From positions 73,600 through 113,082 of the forward strand of contig WSNO01000008.1 in the NCBI GenBank assembly GCA_009773415.1: 39,483 bases of DNA. Direction: 5' to 3'. The translations under genes and the position numbers were made by a program. This document shows positions 1 through 7,675 of the stretch, piece after piece. The notes below the pieces were generated by a model, which ran no database searches, had not been told where the DNA came from, and saw only the letters and a program-made list of their open reading frames with translations. The number at the start of each line of letters is the position of its first letter. Position 1 is the stretch's first letter. The DNA is from Nitrospirota bacterium (GTDB lineage Bacteria > Nitrospirota > Thermodesulfovibrionia > Thermodesulfovibrionales > Dissulfurispiraceae).

Positions 1-781
1 CGCCCATCTTTGCGAGCACGGCGGCCATGATGATGGTCGCGCAGGTCGGCGCCTCGGCATACGCATCGGGCTGCCAGCCATGGAAGGGCACAACCGGCAC
101 CTTCACCGCGAAACCGAGGAAAAACGCGGCAAACAGCCAGAGCTGCGCCGCATGAGGGAGTCCGGCGTTCGAGAGTGCAACGATATCGAAGGTTCTGCCG
201 CCGAGCAGATACAGTGCGATTATGCCGACCAGCATGAAGATGCTGCCGCCCAACGTAAAAAGAAGGAATTTCATGGCCGCGGCCCGGCCTCGTTCGCTGC
301 CCCACATGCCGATGAGCAGATACATCGGAATCAGCATCGCTTCCCAGAAGAAAAAGAAGAGAATAAGATTCAGGGAGACAAAAATGCCGAGCATGATGCT
401 TTCCATGAGCAGCAGACAGGCATAGTACCCCCGCACCCGGCTGGTTATGCTTCCCCACGAAGCGAGCACACAGACCGGACAGATAAGCACTGTCAGGAGT
501 ACCAGCGGCAGGCTGATGCCGTCGATGCCGACGCTGTATTCGAGGTTCCAGACCGCAACCCACGTAACTCGCTCCACAAACTGCATCTGCGAGGCCGCCT
601 TGTTGAACAGATGCCAGAGCGGCACGGAAAAGAGGGCCGTCAGGAGCGTCGTGCCGAGCGCCAGGACACGCGCGGCCCGCGCACTCATCGGCAGAAGCAG
701 CAGCAACGCCCCGGCTGCAGGGATGATCATCAGGAGAGAAAGAAGCGGCATTCCGGCCGCATTATAGAAGGGGTCGAACAT
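1..781 (-). CDS. nuoM: NADH-quinone oxidoreductase subunit M, N-terminal part (runs off window)
   Basis: Antiporter-like, proton-translocating membrane subunit of the complex I membrane arm. The ATG at 779-781 overlaps the upstream gene's TGA by one base, and about 260 codons are visible before the window edge. I translated it by hand. It shows repeated hydrophobic segments, a Trp-Glu pair in a membrane helix (FFFFWEAMLIPMYLL), and near the edge the family signature KVPVVPFHGWQPDAYAEAPT followed by a helix ending in a Lys (AAVLAKMG). This matches the middle of NuoM, where a Lys sits in the proton path. Full-length NuoM is around 500 residues, so the C-terminal half and any nuoN lie outside the window. 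It is the last visible gene of the operon. Confidence 0.93.
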   Translation of the reverse strand, partial: MFDPFYNAAGMPLLSLLMIIPAAGALLLLLPMSARAARVLALGTTLLTALFSVPLWHLFNKAASQMQFVERVTWVAVWNLEYSVGIDGISLPLVLLTVLICPVCVLASWGSITSRVRGYYACLLLMESIMLGIFVSLNLILFFFFWEAMLIPMYLLIGMWGSERGRAAAMKFLLFTLGGSIFMLVGIIALYLLGGRTFDIVALSNAGLPHAAQLWLFAAFFLGFAVKVPVVPFHGWQPDAYAEAPTCATIIMAAVLAKMG

Positions 782-2550
782 CACTTCCCCCACCATGCAA
801 GGTAGAACACGGCGAGCCCAACAATGCCGGCAACCATGACAAGCGCATAGTCGTGCACCCTGCCGGTCTGCAATCGTTGCAGCATCGCGCCGAAGCGGCT
901 CGCCCCGGCAGCGAGCGCCGGAGCGGAGGGCTGAACCGCCTCCGTCTCAAAATGATTGACTACCCGGGACATGAGAAGAATCGCGGTGCGAATGAGGTAA
1001 TCGTATGCTTCTCCGACGATCTTGTATTCAATGGTTGCTACCGGTTTTCTCACGACCGTCATGAACGCCTGTGCAGCTTTTCTATAGAACCAGTCGGTGT
1101 CGAGATTCAGTCCGGGCTTCGGCGCAAGTTTTTTCATGAAGAGGATGAACCCGAACGCAGTGAAGAAAAAGAGCCCGAGAGAGTCCAGTACATGCTGAGC
1201 TGTATAAGGCGCATAGTCGGCCGGATAGGGAAGCAGCGCGTACAGACTCTGCGGAACGATGCCGATGAAAATGCAGATGAACGACGCCAGCCCCATGGCG
1301 ACCAGCATGTTCTTCGGCGGCTCGGTCACCTGAAGGCCGGAATCCTTGCCGAAAAACATGTAGTACGTCATCTTCAGCACGATACTGAGGAACGTGCCGG
1401 ATGATGCCAGCGTGAGCATGAGGAAGGCAAAGGAATTGTGCTGCTCGCCCGCACCCGAAATGGTCATCGACTTGCTCACAAAGCCGCTCATCAGCGGCGC
1501 GCCCGCAATCGAGAGCCCGCCGACGAGAAAGAAGATCATGGTGAGCGGCATGGTTTTGTACAACCCGCCCAGTTCACTTAACTTGACCGTCCCGGCCATA
1601 TACAGCACCGCGCCTGCACCCATGAACAGCAACCCTTTGTAAATGATATGTGCAAAGGCGTGCGCGGCAGCTCCATTAACCGCCATCTCGCTGCCGATGC
1701 CGATGCCGCAGACCATGAAGCCGACCTGGCTGACAATATGGTAGGCGAGCAGCCGTCTGCCGTTATTTTCCATAGTCGCATAGATGACGCCGTAGACCGC
1801 CATGATGGCCCCGAGCCACATCAGCGCTTCGGTTCCCGAAAATCCTCTGATAAGCACATAGACCGCAGATTTCGTAGTATAGGCGGACATGAAGACCGCA
1901 CCGGTGACCGTCGCGGCGGGGTATGCATCGGGCAGCCACGCATTGAGCGGCGGGACAGCGGCATTCAGGATGAAGCCGACGAGGATGAGGATGAACGCCG
2001 TGCCTCCGGCAAACGCATGCATGGCATCAAAGGAGATCGATCCGGTCTGTCCGATGTGCAGCATGATGCCGCCAAGCAGGCACAATCCGCCGAACACATG
2101 GACCAGCAGATAGCGGAATCCTGCCGCGACCGATTCCGGAGTGCGGTTCGCCCAGATGAGGAAAACCGAAGAAAAAGCCATGAGCTCCCAGAAGATGAAA
2201 AGGACGAAGTAGTCCCCCGCAAAAATCACACCAAGTGCGCTTCCCATGTAAATTAGAGCCGCTATGTGCTGGAGTCTGTCCTTGACATGGAGCGCATAGA
2301 TGAACCCGATAACCCCGGCAAGCGTGAATACGTATGCAAAGACAAGGCTCAGGCGATCAACCCTGCCGAACGTCAGGTCATAACCGAGGAACTGAAATGC
2401 GGCATAGGTGCCCGGCGCCATCAGGATGCAGTCCAGAAGCGCTGCCGCTGCCAGCAGCGGCAGATAGGCCTGAAGCAGCCTGCCGCGCAGAAACGGCACA
2501 AGGGCGGCGCCGCCAATCAGCAGAAGCCCGGGATGGAGCCACTCAATCAT
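781..2550 (-). CDS. Antiporter-like proton/sodium-conducting membrane subunit (NuoL/MrpD family, 589 aa)
   Basis: Membrane-arm subunit of the complex I/Mrp antiporter superfamily, expected to move protons or sodium. About 14 hydrophobic segments are visible. The family marks are a membrane Glu (FIFWELMAFSS, about residue 122), the broken-helix region PPLNAWLPDAYPAA, a Lys in TKSAVYVLIRG, and HAFAHIIYKGLLFMGAG. The C-terminus continues with a roughly 100-residue charged amphipathic stretch and ends in a last hydrophobic helix. That resembles the lateral helix and terminal TM of NuoL, or the long HycC/HyfB-type subunits. It overlaps the upstream 86-aa gene by 8 bp and nuoM by 1 bp. Whether it is the NuoL equivalent or an additional MrpD-like subunit cannot be decided from sequence alone, so no symbol is given. 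Confidence 0.9.
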   Translation of the reverse strand: MIEWLHPGLLLIGGAALVPFLRGRLLQAYLPLLAAAALLDCILMAPGTYAAFQFLGYDLTFGRVDRLSLVFAYVFTLAGVIGFIYALHVKDRLQHIAALIYMGSALGVIFAGDYFVLFIFWELMAFSSVFLIWANRTPESVAAGFRYLLVHVFGGLCLLGGIMLHIGQTGSISFDAMHAFAGGTAFILILVGFILNAAVPPLNAWLPDAYPAATVTGAVFMSAYTTKSAVYVLIRGFSGTEALMWLGAIMAVYGVIYATMENNGRRLLAYHIVSQVGFMVCGIGIGSEMAVNGAAAHAFAHIIYKGLLFMGAGAVLYMAGTVKLSELGGLYKTMPLTMIFFLVGGLSIAGAPLMSGFVSKSMTISGAGEQHNSFAFLMLTLASSGTFLSIVLKMTYYMFFGKDSGLQVTEPPKNMLVAMGLASFICIFIGIVPQSLYALLPYPADYAPYTAQHVLDSLGLFFFTAFGFILFMKKLAPKPGLNLDTDWFYRKAAQAFMTVVRKPVATIEYKIVGEAYDYLIRTAILLMSRVVNHFETEAVQPSAPALAAGASRFGAMLQRLQTGRVHDYALVMVAGIVGLAVFYLAWWGK

Positions 2551-2803
2551 AATGGTTCTCCTTCCGGGACAGGAGCGGATAGAAAATAAATTTGGCTGCG
2601 ATTATGATTATGACGCCCGAAATGAACCCGCAGACCGAACCGAACGCAGGAAGTCCGTCAAACCAGAAATACCCGTGGCCGAGATGCAGCACATTGACCA
2701 CCAGAACCTCCAGCAGCGCCACAAGAACGGCTCCGGCAAAAAAGACGCGTTTCAGCAGCTTCATCCGCTGCGGATCTTCAAGCAGCCTGCGCAGTCCGTT
2801 CAC
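2543..2803 (-). CDS. Small two-TM membrane protein inside the complex I-like operon
   Basis: An 86-residue protein with a charged N-terminus (LLEDPQRMKLLKR) and two hydrophobic segments at about 20-40 and 55-76, ending in a short basic/acidic tail. I do not recognise it as a standard Nuo subunit. Its start codon overlaps the TGA of the 492-aa antiporter gene (ATGA type) and its end overlaps the next antiporter gene by 8 bp, so it is translated with them. Position and size suggest an accessory subunit of the membrane arm, comparable to the small MrpF/MrpG or MbhC-like subunits found between antiporter genes. That comparison is inference from context, not from sequence identity. Confidence 0.8.
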   Translation of the reverse strand: MNGLRRLLEDPQRMKLLKRVFFAGAVLVALLEVLVVNVLHLGHGYFWFDGLPAFGSVCGFISGVIIIIAAKFIFYPLLSRKENHYD

Positions 2804-4278
2804 TTGACCACCTCCCGGGCAAGGTTCAGGATAAAGTCGGGATAGAGGCCGAGCACAAAAGTGACCGAAGCCGTGAAGCAGAGCGGAATAGCCATAAACG
2901 GGTTTTCACGAATCTCCTCTCCGTGATGCCCGGTCTCTTCCTTTTCGAAAAAAGCCTTATACACTATCGGCATGAAATATGCGGCATTCAGCAGCGTACT
3001 GGCCAGCAAAACGCCGAGAACGGCGACACTGCCGGCTTCCATTGCACCGAGCATCAGATTCCACTTGCTCACAAAACCACCGACGAGCGGCACTCCGATC
3101 ATGTTGAAGGCGCCGATGGTAAAAGCGGTCATCGTCCAGGGCATCTTCTTTGCAAGTCCGCTCATCTGGCTGATTTCCGTTTTATGCGCGCAGGCATAAA
3201 TGGAGCCGGCGCAGAAAAAGAGCGTGATCTTGCCGAACGCGTGCATCGTGATATGAGAGATGCCTCCGACTATCGCGGCCGGCGTCAGCAAAGCCGCTCC
3301 AAGAATGATGTATGACAACTGGCTGACGGTCGAAAACGCGAGCCGCGCCTTGAGGTTCTCCCTGCTCAGCGCGATAACGGACGCCATCAGCAGGGTGAAG
3401 CAGGCAATCGCGATTGCGACGGTATTGACTCCAAGAGCACCGAGAGTCCCGGTGCCGAACACAAAAAAAACGACGCTCAGCACCGTGAATACGCCGGTTT
3501 TGACGACCGCAACGGCATGCAGCAGCGCACTGACGGGAGTCGGCGCGACCATGGCGGCAGGCAGCCAGCCGTGTACCGGCATGACCGCACATTTTGCAAA
3601 GCCGTACAGATACATCAGGAATATCGCGCTCAGCAGCAGCGGATGGGCTGCAACCACCTCGGGCGGAAAGATGCCGCCTTTCTGAAAATCGAGCGTTCCC
3701 GCAAGATTATAGGTCAGAACAATCGCCGCGATAAGAAAAACCTTCGCGGCGCCGAGCAGATAAATGACATATTTGCGTGCTCCGGCCTTCGCTTCCTCCG
3801 TCTCCTTGTGATAAACAAGCGGGTAGGTGATGATTGTCAATCCTTCGTAAAAGAGAAACATCGTGAAAAGGTTTGCCGAAAACGCAACGCCCATGGTTGT
3901 TGCGAGTGATACCGCAAAGCAGGCGAAGTATCTGGTCTGGGCATGCTCGTTCAGCGAGCGCATGTAGCCGATTGAGTAGAATGTCGTGACAATCCAGAGA
4001 AACGAAGCGCCAAGGGCAAACAGCATGCTGAATGCATCCGCCTTGAAGGCAATCTCAATACCCGGCATAAGTGTAAACAGTTTATAGTGCAGCGTTTTAC
4101 CGTCGAGGATTGCGGGCAGCATGGACAGAACGAGGCCGAACTTTACCACGCCTGCCCCGACCGACCAGAACTCGCGCAGGTTCGGATTCCCTTCGCCGGT
4201 CCGGATAATCAGTCCGGTCGCAATGAGCGAGACGAGAATCGTCAGCAGCGGCGTTATCGATACAAGGTCGTTCATCAC
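2800..4278 (-). CDS. Antiporter-like proton/sodium-conducting membrane subunit (MrpD/NuoL family, 492 aa)
   Basis: Second antiporter-like subunit, 492 residues with about 14 TM helices. Key residues of the family are present: Glu145 in FLFYEGLTII, Lys179 in YLLGAAKVF, Lys229 in GFAKCAVMPVHGWLP, His254 in ALLHAVAVVK and a following Lys260. The intact Glu/Lys/His channel argues for an active proton or sodium half-channel pair. It sits directly after nuoK, where nuoL normally lies, but it lacks the long C-terminal lateral-helix extension of NuoL, which the 589-aa neighbour has instead. Its closest type seems to be the Mrp antiporter subunit D family. Its ATG (4276-4278) directly abuts nuoK, and its TGA overlaps the 86-aa gene. 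Confidence 0.9.
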   Translation of the reverse strand: MMNDLVSITPLLTILVSLIATGLIIRTGEGNPNLREFWSVGAGVVKFGLVLSMLPAILDGKTLHYKLFTLMPGIEIAFKADAFSMLFALGASFLWIVTTFYSIGYMRSLNEHAQTRYFACFAVSLATTMGVAFSANLFTMFLFYEGLTIITYPLVYHKETEEAKAGARKYVIYLLGAAKVFLIAAIVLTYNLAGTLDFQKGGIFPPEVVAAHPLLLSAIFLMYLYGFAKCAVMPVHGWLPAAMVAPTPVSALLHAVAVVKTGVFTVLSVVFFVFGTGTLGALGVNTVAIAIACFTLLMASVIALSRENLKARLAFSTVSQLSYIILGAALLTPAAIVGGISHITMHAFGKITLFFCAGSIYACAHKTEISQMSGLAKKMPWTMTAFTIGAFNMIGVPLVGGFVSKWNLMLGAMEAGSVAVLGVLLASTLLNAAYFMPIVYKAFFEKEETGHHGEEIRENPFMAIPLCFTASVTFVLGLYPDFILNLAREVVK

Positions 4279-4580
4279 TATCCCTTCAGCAGATCAAACT
4301 CATCCATATTGGCGCTCTCCCTGTTCCGGAATGCAGCAATAAGAATCGCAAGGCCGATAGCAACGCCCGCGGCGGCCCCTGCCATCACAAAAAACGCGAG
4401 AATCTGCCCGCGCATATCCTGCATGTAGTGGCTTGTTGCAATCAGCATGATATTCACCGCGTTGAGCATCAGCTCAAGCGATATCAGCATCATGATGATA
4501 TTGCGGCGCACGAGGAAGGTGAACATGCCGATCACAAACAACCCGGCCCCAAGCATGAGATACCAGCTCAGCGGAATCAT
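4278..4580 (-). CDS. nuoK: NADH-quinone oxidoreductase subunit K
   Basis: A 100-residue, three-TM subunit at the junction of the membrane arm, the usual NuoK length. It aligns without gaps to the E. coli NuoK pattern: basic patch VRRN at about 24-27 and LISLELMLNA with the conserved Glu36. The second conserved membrane Glu (E. coli Glu72, in AAAEASIGLAL) is replaced here by Gly72 in AAAGVAIGLAI; the codon on the minus strand is GGC. MrpC, the Mrp homologue of NuoK, also lacks that Glu, so the change may mark a Mrp-like variant. The gene is one base downstream of nuoJ (TGA then C then ATG), so the two are translationally coupled. Confidence 0.95.
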   Translation of the reverse strand: MIPLSWYLMLGAGLFVIGMFTFLVRRNIIMMLISLELMLNAVNIMLIATSHYMQDMRGQILAFFVMAGAAAGVAIGLAILIAAFRNRESANMDEFDLLKG

Positions 4581-4581
4581 C

Positions 4582-5094
4582 TCAGCGCTTCCTCTCTTTC
4601 ATCGCAAGCACAATTGCGGCGACCATCGGGACAAACAGCACGAGCGCGGTCATAAGAAACGGCAGCACATACTGATTGAACAGGACCGTGCCGAGCACTT
4701 TGGTATGGCCCATTTCGTTGATGAACGTTATGGAGTAGCCGCCGGTCGGCTGCACCGCCGCCTTGTATACGGAAATGACGATAACCGTCAGAAGGAGAAT
4801 GCAGACGGCGAGCCTGCCCTGCCATGCTTTGACAAAGCGGCGAGCCTCATGCTCTTCCCGCAGGTTGAGCAGCATGACGAGGAAAAGGAACAACACCAAT
4901 ATGGCGCCAGCATATACGATGACCTGGATCACCGCAAGAAACTCGGCGTTCAGAAACAGATACAGGCAGGCGATGTGGAGGAAGAGCAGCAGCATCCAGA
5001 GCACGCTGTGCACAAGATTCTTCCGCGTCACGGTCAGCATCGCCAATCCGAGGATCGCGCAGGCAAAATATCCGAAAAAAAATTCCGGCAGCAT
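4582..5094 (-). CDS. nuoJ: NADH-quinone oxidoreductase subunit J
   Basis: Membrane subunit of 170 residues with five hydrophobic segments. The NuoJ signature VIVYAGAILVLFLFLVMLL at about 57-75 corresponds to TM3 with its pi-bulge, the segment that undergoes turnover-linked rotation in complex I. The N-terminus FFGYFACAILGLAMLTVTRKN and the following region match NuoJ order. It lies 16 bp after nuoH and directly before nuoK, the standard nuoHJK order, but without nuoI between H and J as in E. coli. Confidence 0.95.
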   Translation of the reverse strand: MLPEFFFGYFACAILGLAMLTVTRKNLVHSVLWMLLLFLHIACLYLFLNAEFLAVIQVIVYAGAILVLFLFLVMLLNLREEHEARRFVKAWQGRLAVCILLLTVIVISVYKAAVQPTGGYSITFINEMGHTKVLGTVLFNQYVLPFLMTALVLFVPMVAAIVLAMKERKR

Positions 5095-5110
5095 TACGAT
5101 CTTCCTTTCT

Positions 5111-6115
5111 TCACATCAACCACCGCTTTACGAATGCAGTTATCACGATGTTCACCACCGAAACCGGAATCAGAATCTTCCACCCGATTGCCATCAGCTG
5201 ATCAAAGCGGTAGCGCGGCAGGGTTGCCCGAACCCAGAAATAAAAAAACATAAAGGCATAGACCTTGATCAGAAACCAGATGATGCCGGGCACTTGCTCC
5301 AGAAACGGCAGCGCCCGCGTCACAAAGCCCGGCAGGGCCCATCCGCCGAGATAGCAGAGGGCAATAAGCGCCGCCATGATGTACATGCTGATGTATTCCG
5401 CCAGAAAGAAAAGCGCATACCGGAACCCGCTGTATTCGGTGAGGTATCCGGCAACCAGCTCTGTTTCCGCCTCCGGCAGATCGAACGGGGTGCGGTTCGT
5501 TTCGGCAAAAGCCGAGATGACGAAGACAACAAAACCGACAATTTGCAGCACCGCAAACATGCCGAGCGGCTGCTCGCGCTGCGCCAGCACGATGTCGTTG
5601 AGGTTCACCGAACCCGCCATAAGAAAGACCCCGGCAAGGCTGATACCCATGGCAATTTCATAACTGATAACCTGCGCGGCGGAGCGTATGCTGCCGAAGA
5701 ACGAATACTTTGAATTCGACGACCATCCTGCAACGATGATTCCGTAAACAGCGAGCGAGGCCATCGCAAAAATGAACAGGACTCCCACGTTGAGGTTCGC
5801 GATTGCGCCGTTGTTGAAAAACGGGATGACCGCCAGAGACGTCATGACCGATGCAACAACGATGACCGGCGCCAGAAAGAAGAGCGTCCGGTCGGCGGCA
5901 GCCGGTATGATGTCCTCCTTGAAGAGCGACTTCACCATATCGGCAAACGGCTGGAGCAGGCCCCGGAACCCGACCTCGACCGGTCCGATTCTTCCCTGCA
6001 TGCGTCCGATGACCTTGCGCTCAAAATAGGTGGCATAGGCAACATGCAGCAGGGTGACGCCGAAGACCGCCGCCACATAAAGCACCGTTTTCGCTATCGT
6101 TACAAGCAATTCCAT
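5111..6115 (-). CDS. nuoH: NADH-quinone oxidoreductase subunit H
   Basis: Heel subunit of the membrane arm that forms much of the quinone chamber and docks the peripheral arm. The 334 residues are close to E. coli NuoH (325). Conserved elements are GRIGPVEVGFRGLLQPFAD near residue 40, KSLFKED, SYEIAMG around 165 and the acidic quinone-site loop ETNRTPFDLPEAETELVAG near 205-225. About eight TM helices are present. A complete quinone loop indicates that this machine still reacts with quinone rather than being an energy-converting hydrogenase. It starts 2 bp after nuoC ends. Confidence 0.97.
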   Translation of the reverse strand: MELLVTIAKTVLYVAAVFGVTLLHVAYATYFERKVIGRMQGRIGPVEVGFRGLLQPFADMVKSLFKEDIIPAAADRTLFFLAPVIVVASVMTSLAVIPFFNNGAIANLNVGVLFIFAMASLAVYGIIVAGWSSNSKYSFFGSIRSAAQVISYEIAMGISLAGVFLMAGSVNLNDIVLAQREQPLGMFAVLQIVGFVVFVISAFAETNRTPFDLPEAETELVAGYLTEYSGFRYALFFLAEYISMYIMAALIALCYLGGWALPGFVTRALPFLEQVPGIIWFLIKVYAFMFFYFWVRATLPRYRFDQLMAIGWKILIPVSVVNIVITAFVKRWLM

Positions 6116-6117
6116 GC

Positions 6118-6663
6118 CTATCGCTTCCTCAGTTCATGCTTTTTGAACTCTTCCGCCTTGCGCAGCACTTCCGTGTATCCCGGCCATTGTTCAGCAGGCC
6201 CCTCCACCGGGTAGTCCTTGCGGAGCGGATGTCCCTGCCAGTCTTCCGGCATCAGCACCCGCCGCAGATCCGGATGCCTCCGGAATGCGATGCCGAACAT
6301 GTCATAACACTCCCGCTCATGCCATGCAGCGCCTTCCCACAGCTCTCCGGCACTGTCTATGGCACAGTCATCCGCAGGCACTTCCGCGCGCAGCCTGATG
6401 CGATGCCGGTGCTGGATCGAGTAAAGGGTGTACACGACCCCGAAGCGAGGCTCATGTGTCTTCCCCAGATCAATTCCGCACAGGTCGGCCAGGTGAGAGA
6501 ACGCAAGATCCGGCTCATTTTTCAACAACTGAAGCACGTCAAGAATTGACGCCCTGTCAACAATCACGGTGACCTGCCCGCGAAAGCCGACAACTTCGCG
6601 GATAGCGTCCGGAAATGCACGCGCGAGTCGCTCAGCAATTTTCTGCACTTCCATGCCGCTCAT
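6118..6663 (-). CDS. nuoC: NADH-quinone oxidoreductase subunit C
   Basis: Peripheral-arm structural subunit, 181 residues, encoded separately from nuoD rather than fused as nuoCD. The family signature is clear: AWHERECYDMFGIAFRRHP near 115-135, then RVLMPEDWQGHPLRKDYPV. The start used here overlaps the nuoA stop (ATGA at 6660-6663); an alternative ATG three codons later is possible. The C-terminal tail is rich in Lys/Glu. Confidence 0.95.
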   Translation of the reverse strand: MSGMEVQKIAERLARAFPDAIREVVGFRGQVTVIVDRASILDVLQLLKNEPDLAFSHLADLCGIDLGKTHEPRFGVVYTLYSIQHRHRIRLRAEVPADDCAIDSAGELWEGAAWHERECYDMFGIAFRRHPDLRRVLMPEDWQGHPLRKDYPVEGPAEQWPGYTEVLRKAEEFKKHELRKR

Positions 6664-7025
6664 TCGAGCGCTCCTTTTTTCCAGTCATAGAGATAGCCGA
6701 CGAGGATAATCGCGAGGAAAAAAATCATGCTCCAGAACCCGAGCAGGCCGATGTTTCCGAATGCAACCGCCCACGGATACAGAAAGACCGCTTCAACATC
6801 AAACACCACAAACAACATGCCGATAACGTAAAAGCGGACGTCAAACCTTGTGCGCGGCTCACCGACCGGGATATTTCCGGATTCGTAAATCGAGAGTTTC
6901 TCGGCATATGGCCGCCGGGGGCGAAGCAGCTCGCCGAGCACCAGCGCTCCGACCGCGAAACAGGTGCCGAGCACCAGCGTGATAAACACCGGCAGATACT
7001 CTGATGGAATATAGCTTCCCGGCAT
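6660..7025 (-). CDS. nuoA: NADH-quinone oxidoreductase subunit A
   Basis: Three-TM membrane subunit of 121 residues. The signature FVVFDVEAVFLYPWAVAF at about 75-92 carries the conserved Asp and Glu of the NuoA DxE motif. The loop before it is rich in Pro/Arg (LRPRRPYAEKLSIYESGN), as expected for the quinone-site loop. The ATG at 7023-7025 touches the nuoI stop and the TGA overlaps nuoC. The order I-A-C is unusual, since nuoA normally opens the operon. Confidence 0.96.
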   Translation of the reverse strand: MPGSYIPSEYLPVFITLVLGTCFAVGALVLGELLRPRRPYAEKLSIYESGNIPVGEPRTRFDVRFYVIGMLFVVFDVEAVFLYPWAVAFGNIGLLGFWSMIFFLAIILVGYLYDWKKGALE

Positions 7026-7675
7026 TATATCCTCCCTCCTTCGCCGACTGATGGCGAGGGCCGTCCGTTTTCTGTGTTCTCTTCTTCTGACTTCTGGCTT
7101 TTGGCTTCCGGCTTCCGCCCTGCAGGTATTGCCTGCTGCTCACGTTTTCCTGCCGGAAGTCGGCGCACATCGCACCCAGCAGGACGCCAGAACATATTGA
7201 AGTAGGAATCTCTCTTCAGCCGCGCTGCAAATTCGTCCCAGTTCAGAAGCAGCCGCTCCCGGTCGTACAGAAATCCGTCCCGGCTGTAGGAGGCATATTC
7301 ATACGTCTCGGTCAGTACAATCGCGCAGACCGGACAGACAGATTCGCAGTAGCCGCAGAAGATGCATCGAAGCGCGTCGATTTCGTATTTGGTGAGTTTC
7401 CGCGCCCCGCTGTCGTCCGTTGTGTAGCGAATCGATATGCACCGGGACGGACAGACAATCGCGCATTTTTGACATGCAACGCATTTCTCGCGTTTCGTCA
7501 CCGCATCACGCACAAAGGCATGCTGCCCCCGGAATCCCGGTTTCGGGTCGCGCCGCTCTTTCGGATACTGACGAGTAACAGGAGGCTTCAGCATCGTCCG
7601 GAAGGTCAGTGCCAGACCCTTCAGGATCTCGACAAACAAAATCTTTTTTATAAAATCGGGAAAACGCTGTTTCAC
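7025..7675 (-). CDS. nuoI: NADH-quinone oxidoreductase subunit I with C-terminal extension
   Basis: Ferredoxin-like subunit carrying clusters N6a and N6b. Motifs [16 protein letters not shown] and [16 protein letters not shown] give eight Cys ligands. I chose the GTG at 7673-7675, which overlaps the nuoD stop as GTGA and gives a 216-residue protein starting [11 protein letters not shown]. The longer open frame up to 7807 reads through nuoD and its N-terminus is Arg/His-rich shadow sequence. NuoI is usually 150-180 residues. Here roughly the last 50 residues are a low-complexity tail rich in Lys, Glu, Arg, Pro and Ser, encoded partly by a heptamer tandem repeat. Confidence 0.93.
   Translation of the reverse strand: MKQRFPDFIKKILFVEILKGLALTFRTMLKPPVTRQYPKERRDPKPGFRGQHAFVRDAVTKREKCVACQKCAIVCPSRCISIRYTTDDSGARKLTKYEIDALRCIFCGYCESVCPVCAIVLTETYEYASYSRDGFLYDRERLLLNWDEFAARLKRDSYFNMFWRPAGCDVRRLPAGKREQQAIPAGRKPEAKSQKSEEENTENGRPSPSVGEGGRI
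7084..7118. repeat. Five-copy heptamer tandem repeat within the 3' end of nuoI
   Basis: Plus strand units are CTTCTGA, CTTCTGG, CTTTTGG, CTTCCGG and CTTCCGC, one after another. Because the unit is 7 nt, each copy shifts the reading frame. The encoded tail (around [14 protein letters not shown]) therefore looks like random low-complexity peptide. Heptamer repeats of this type are usually intergenic, so the repeat probably expanded into the end of the gene. Confidence 0.8.
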
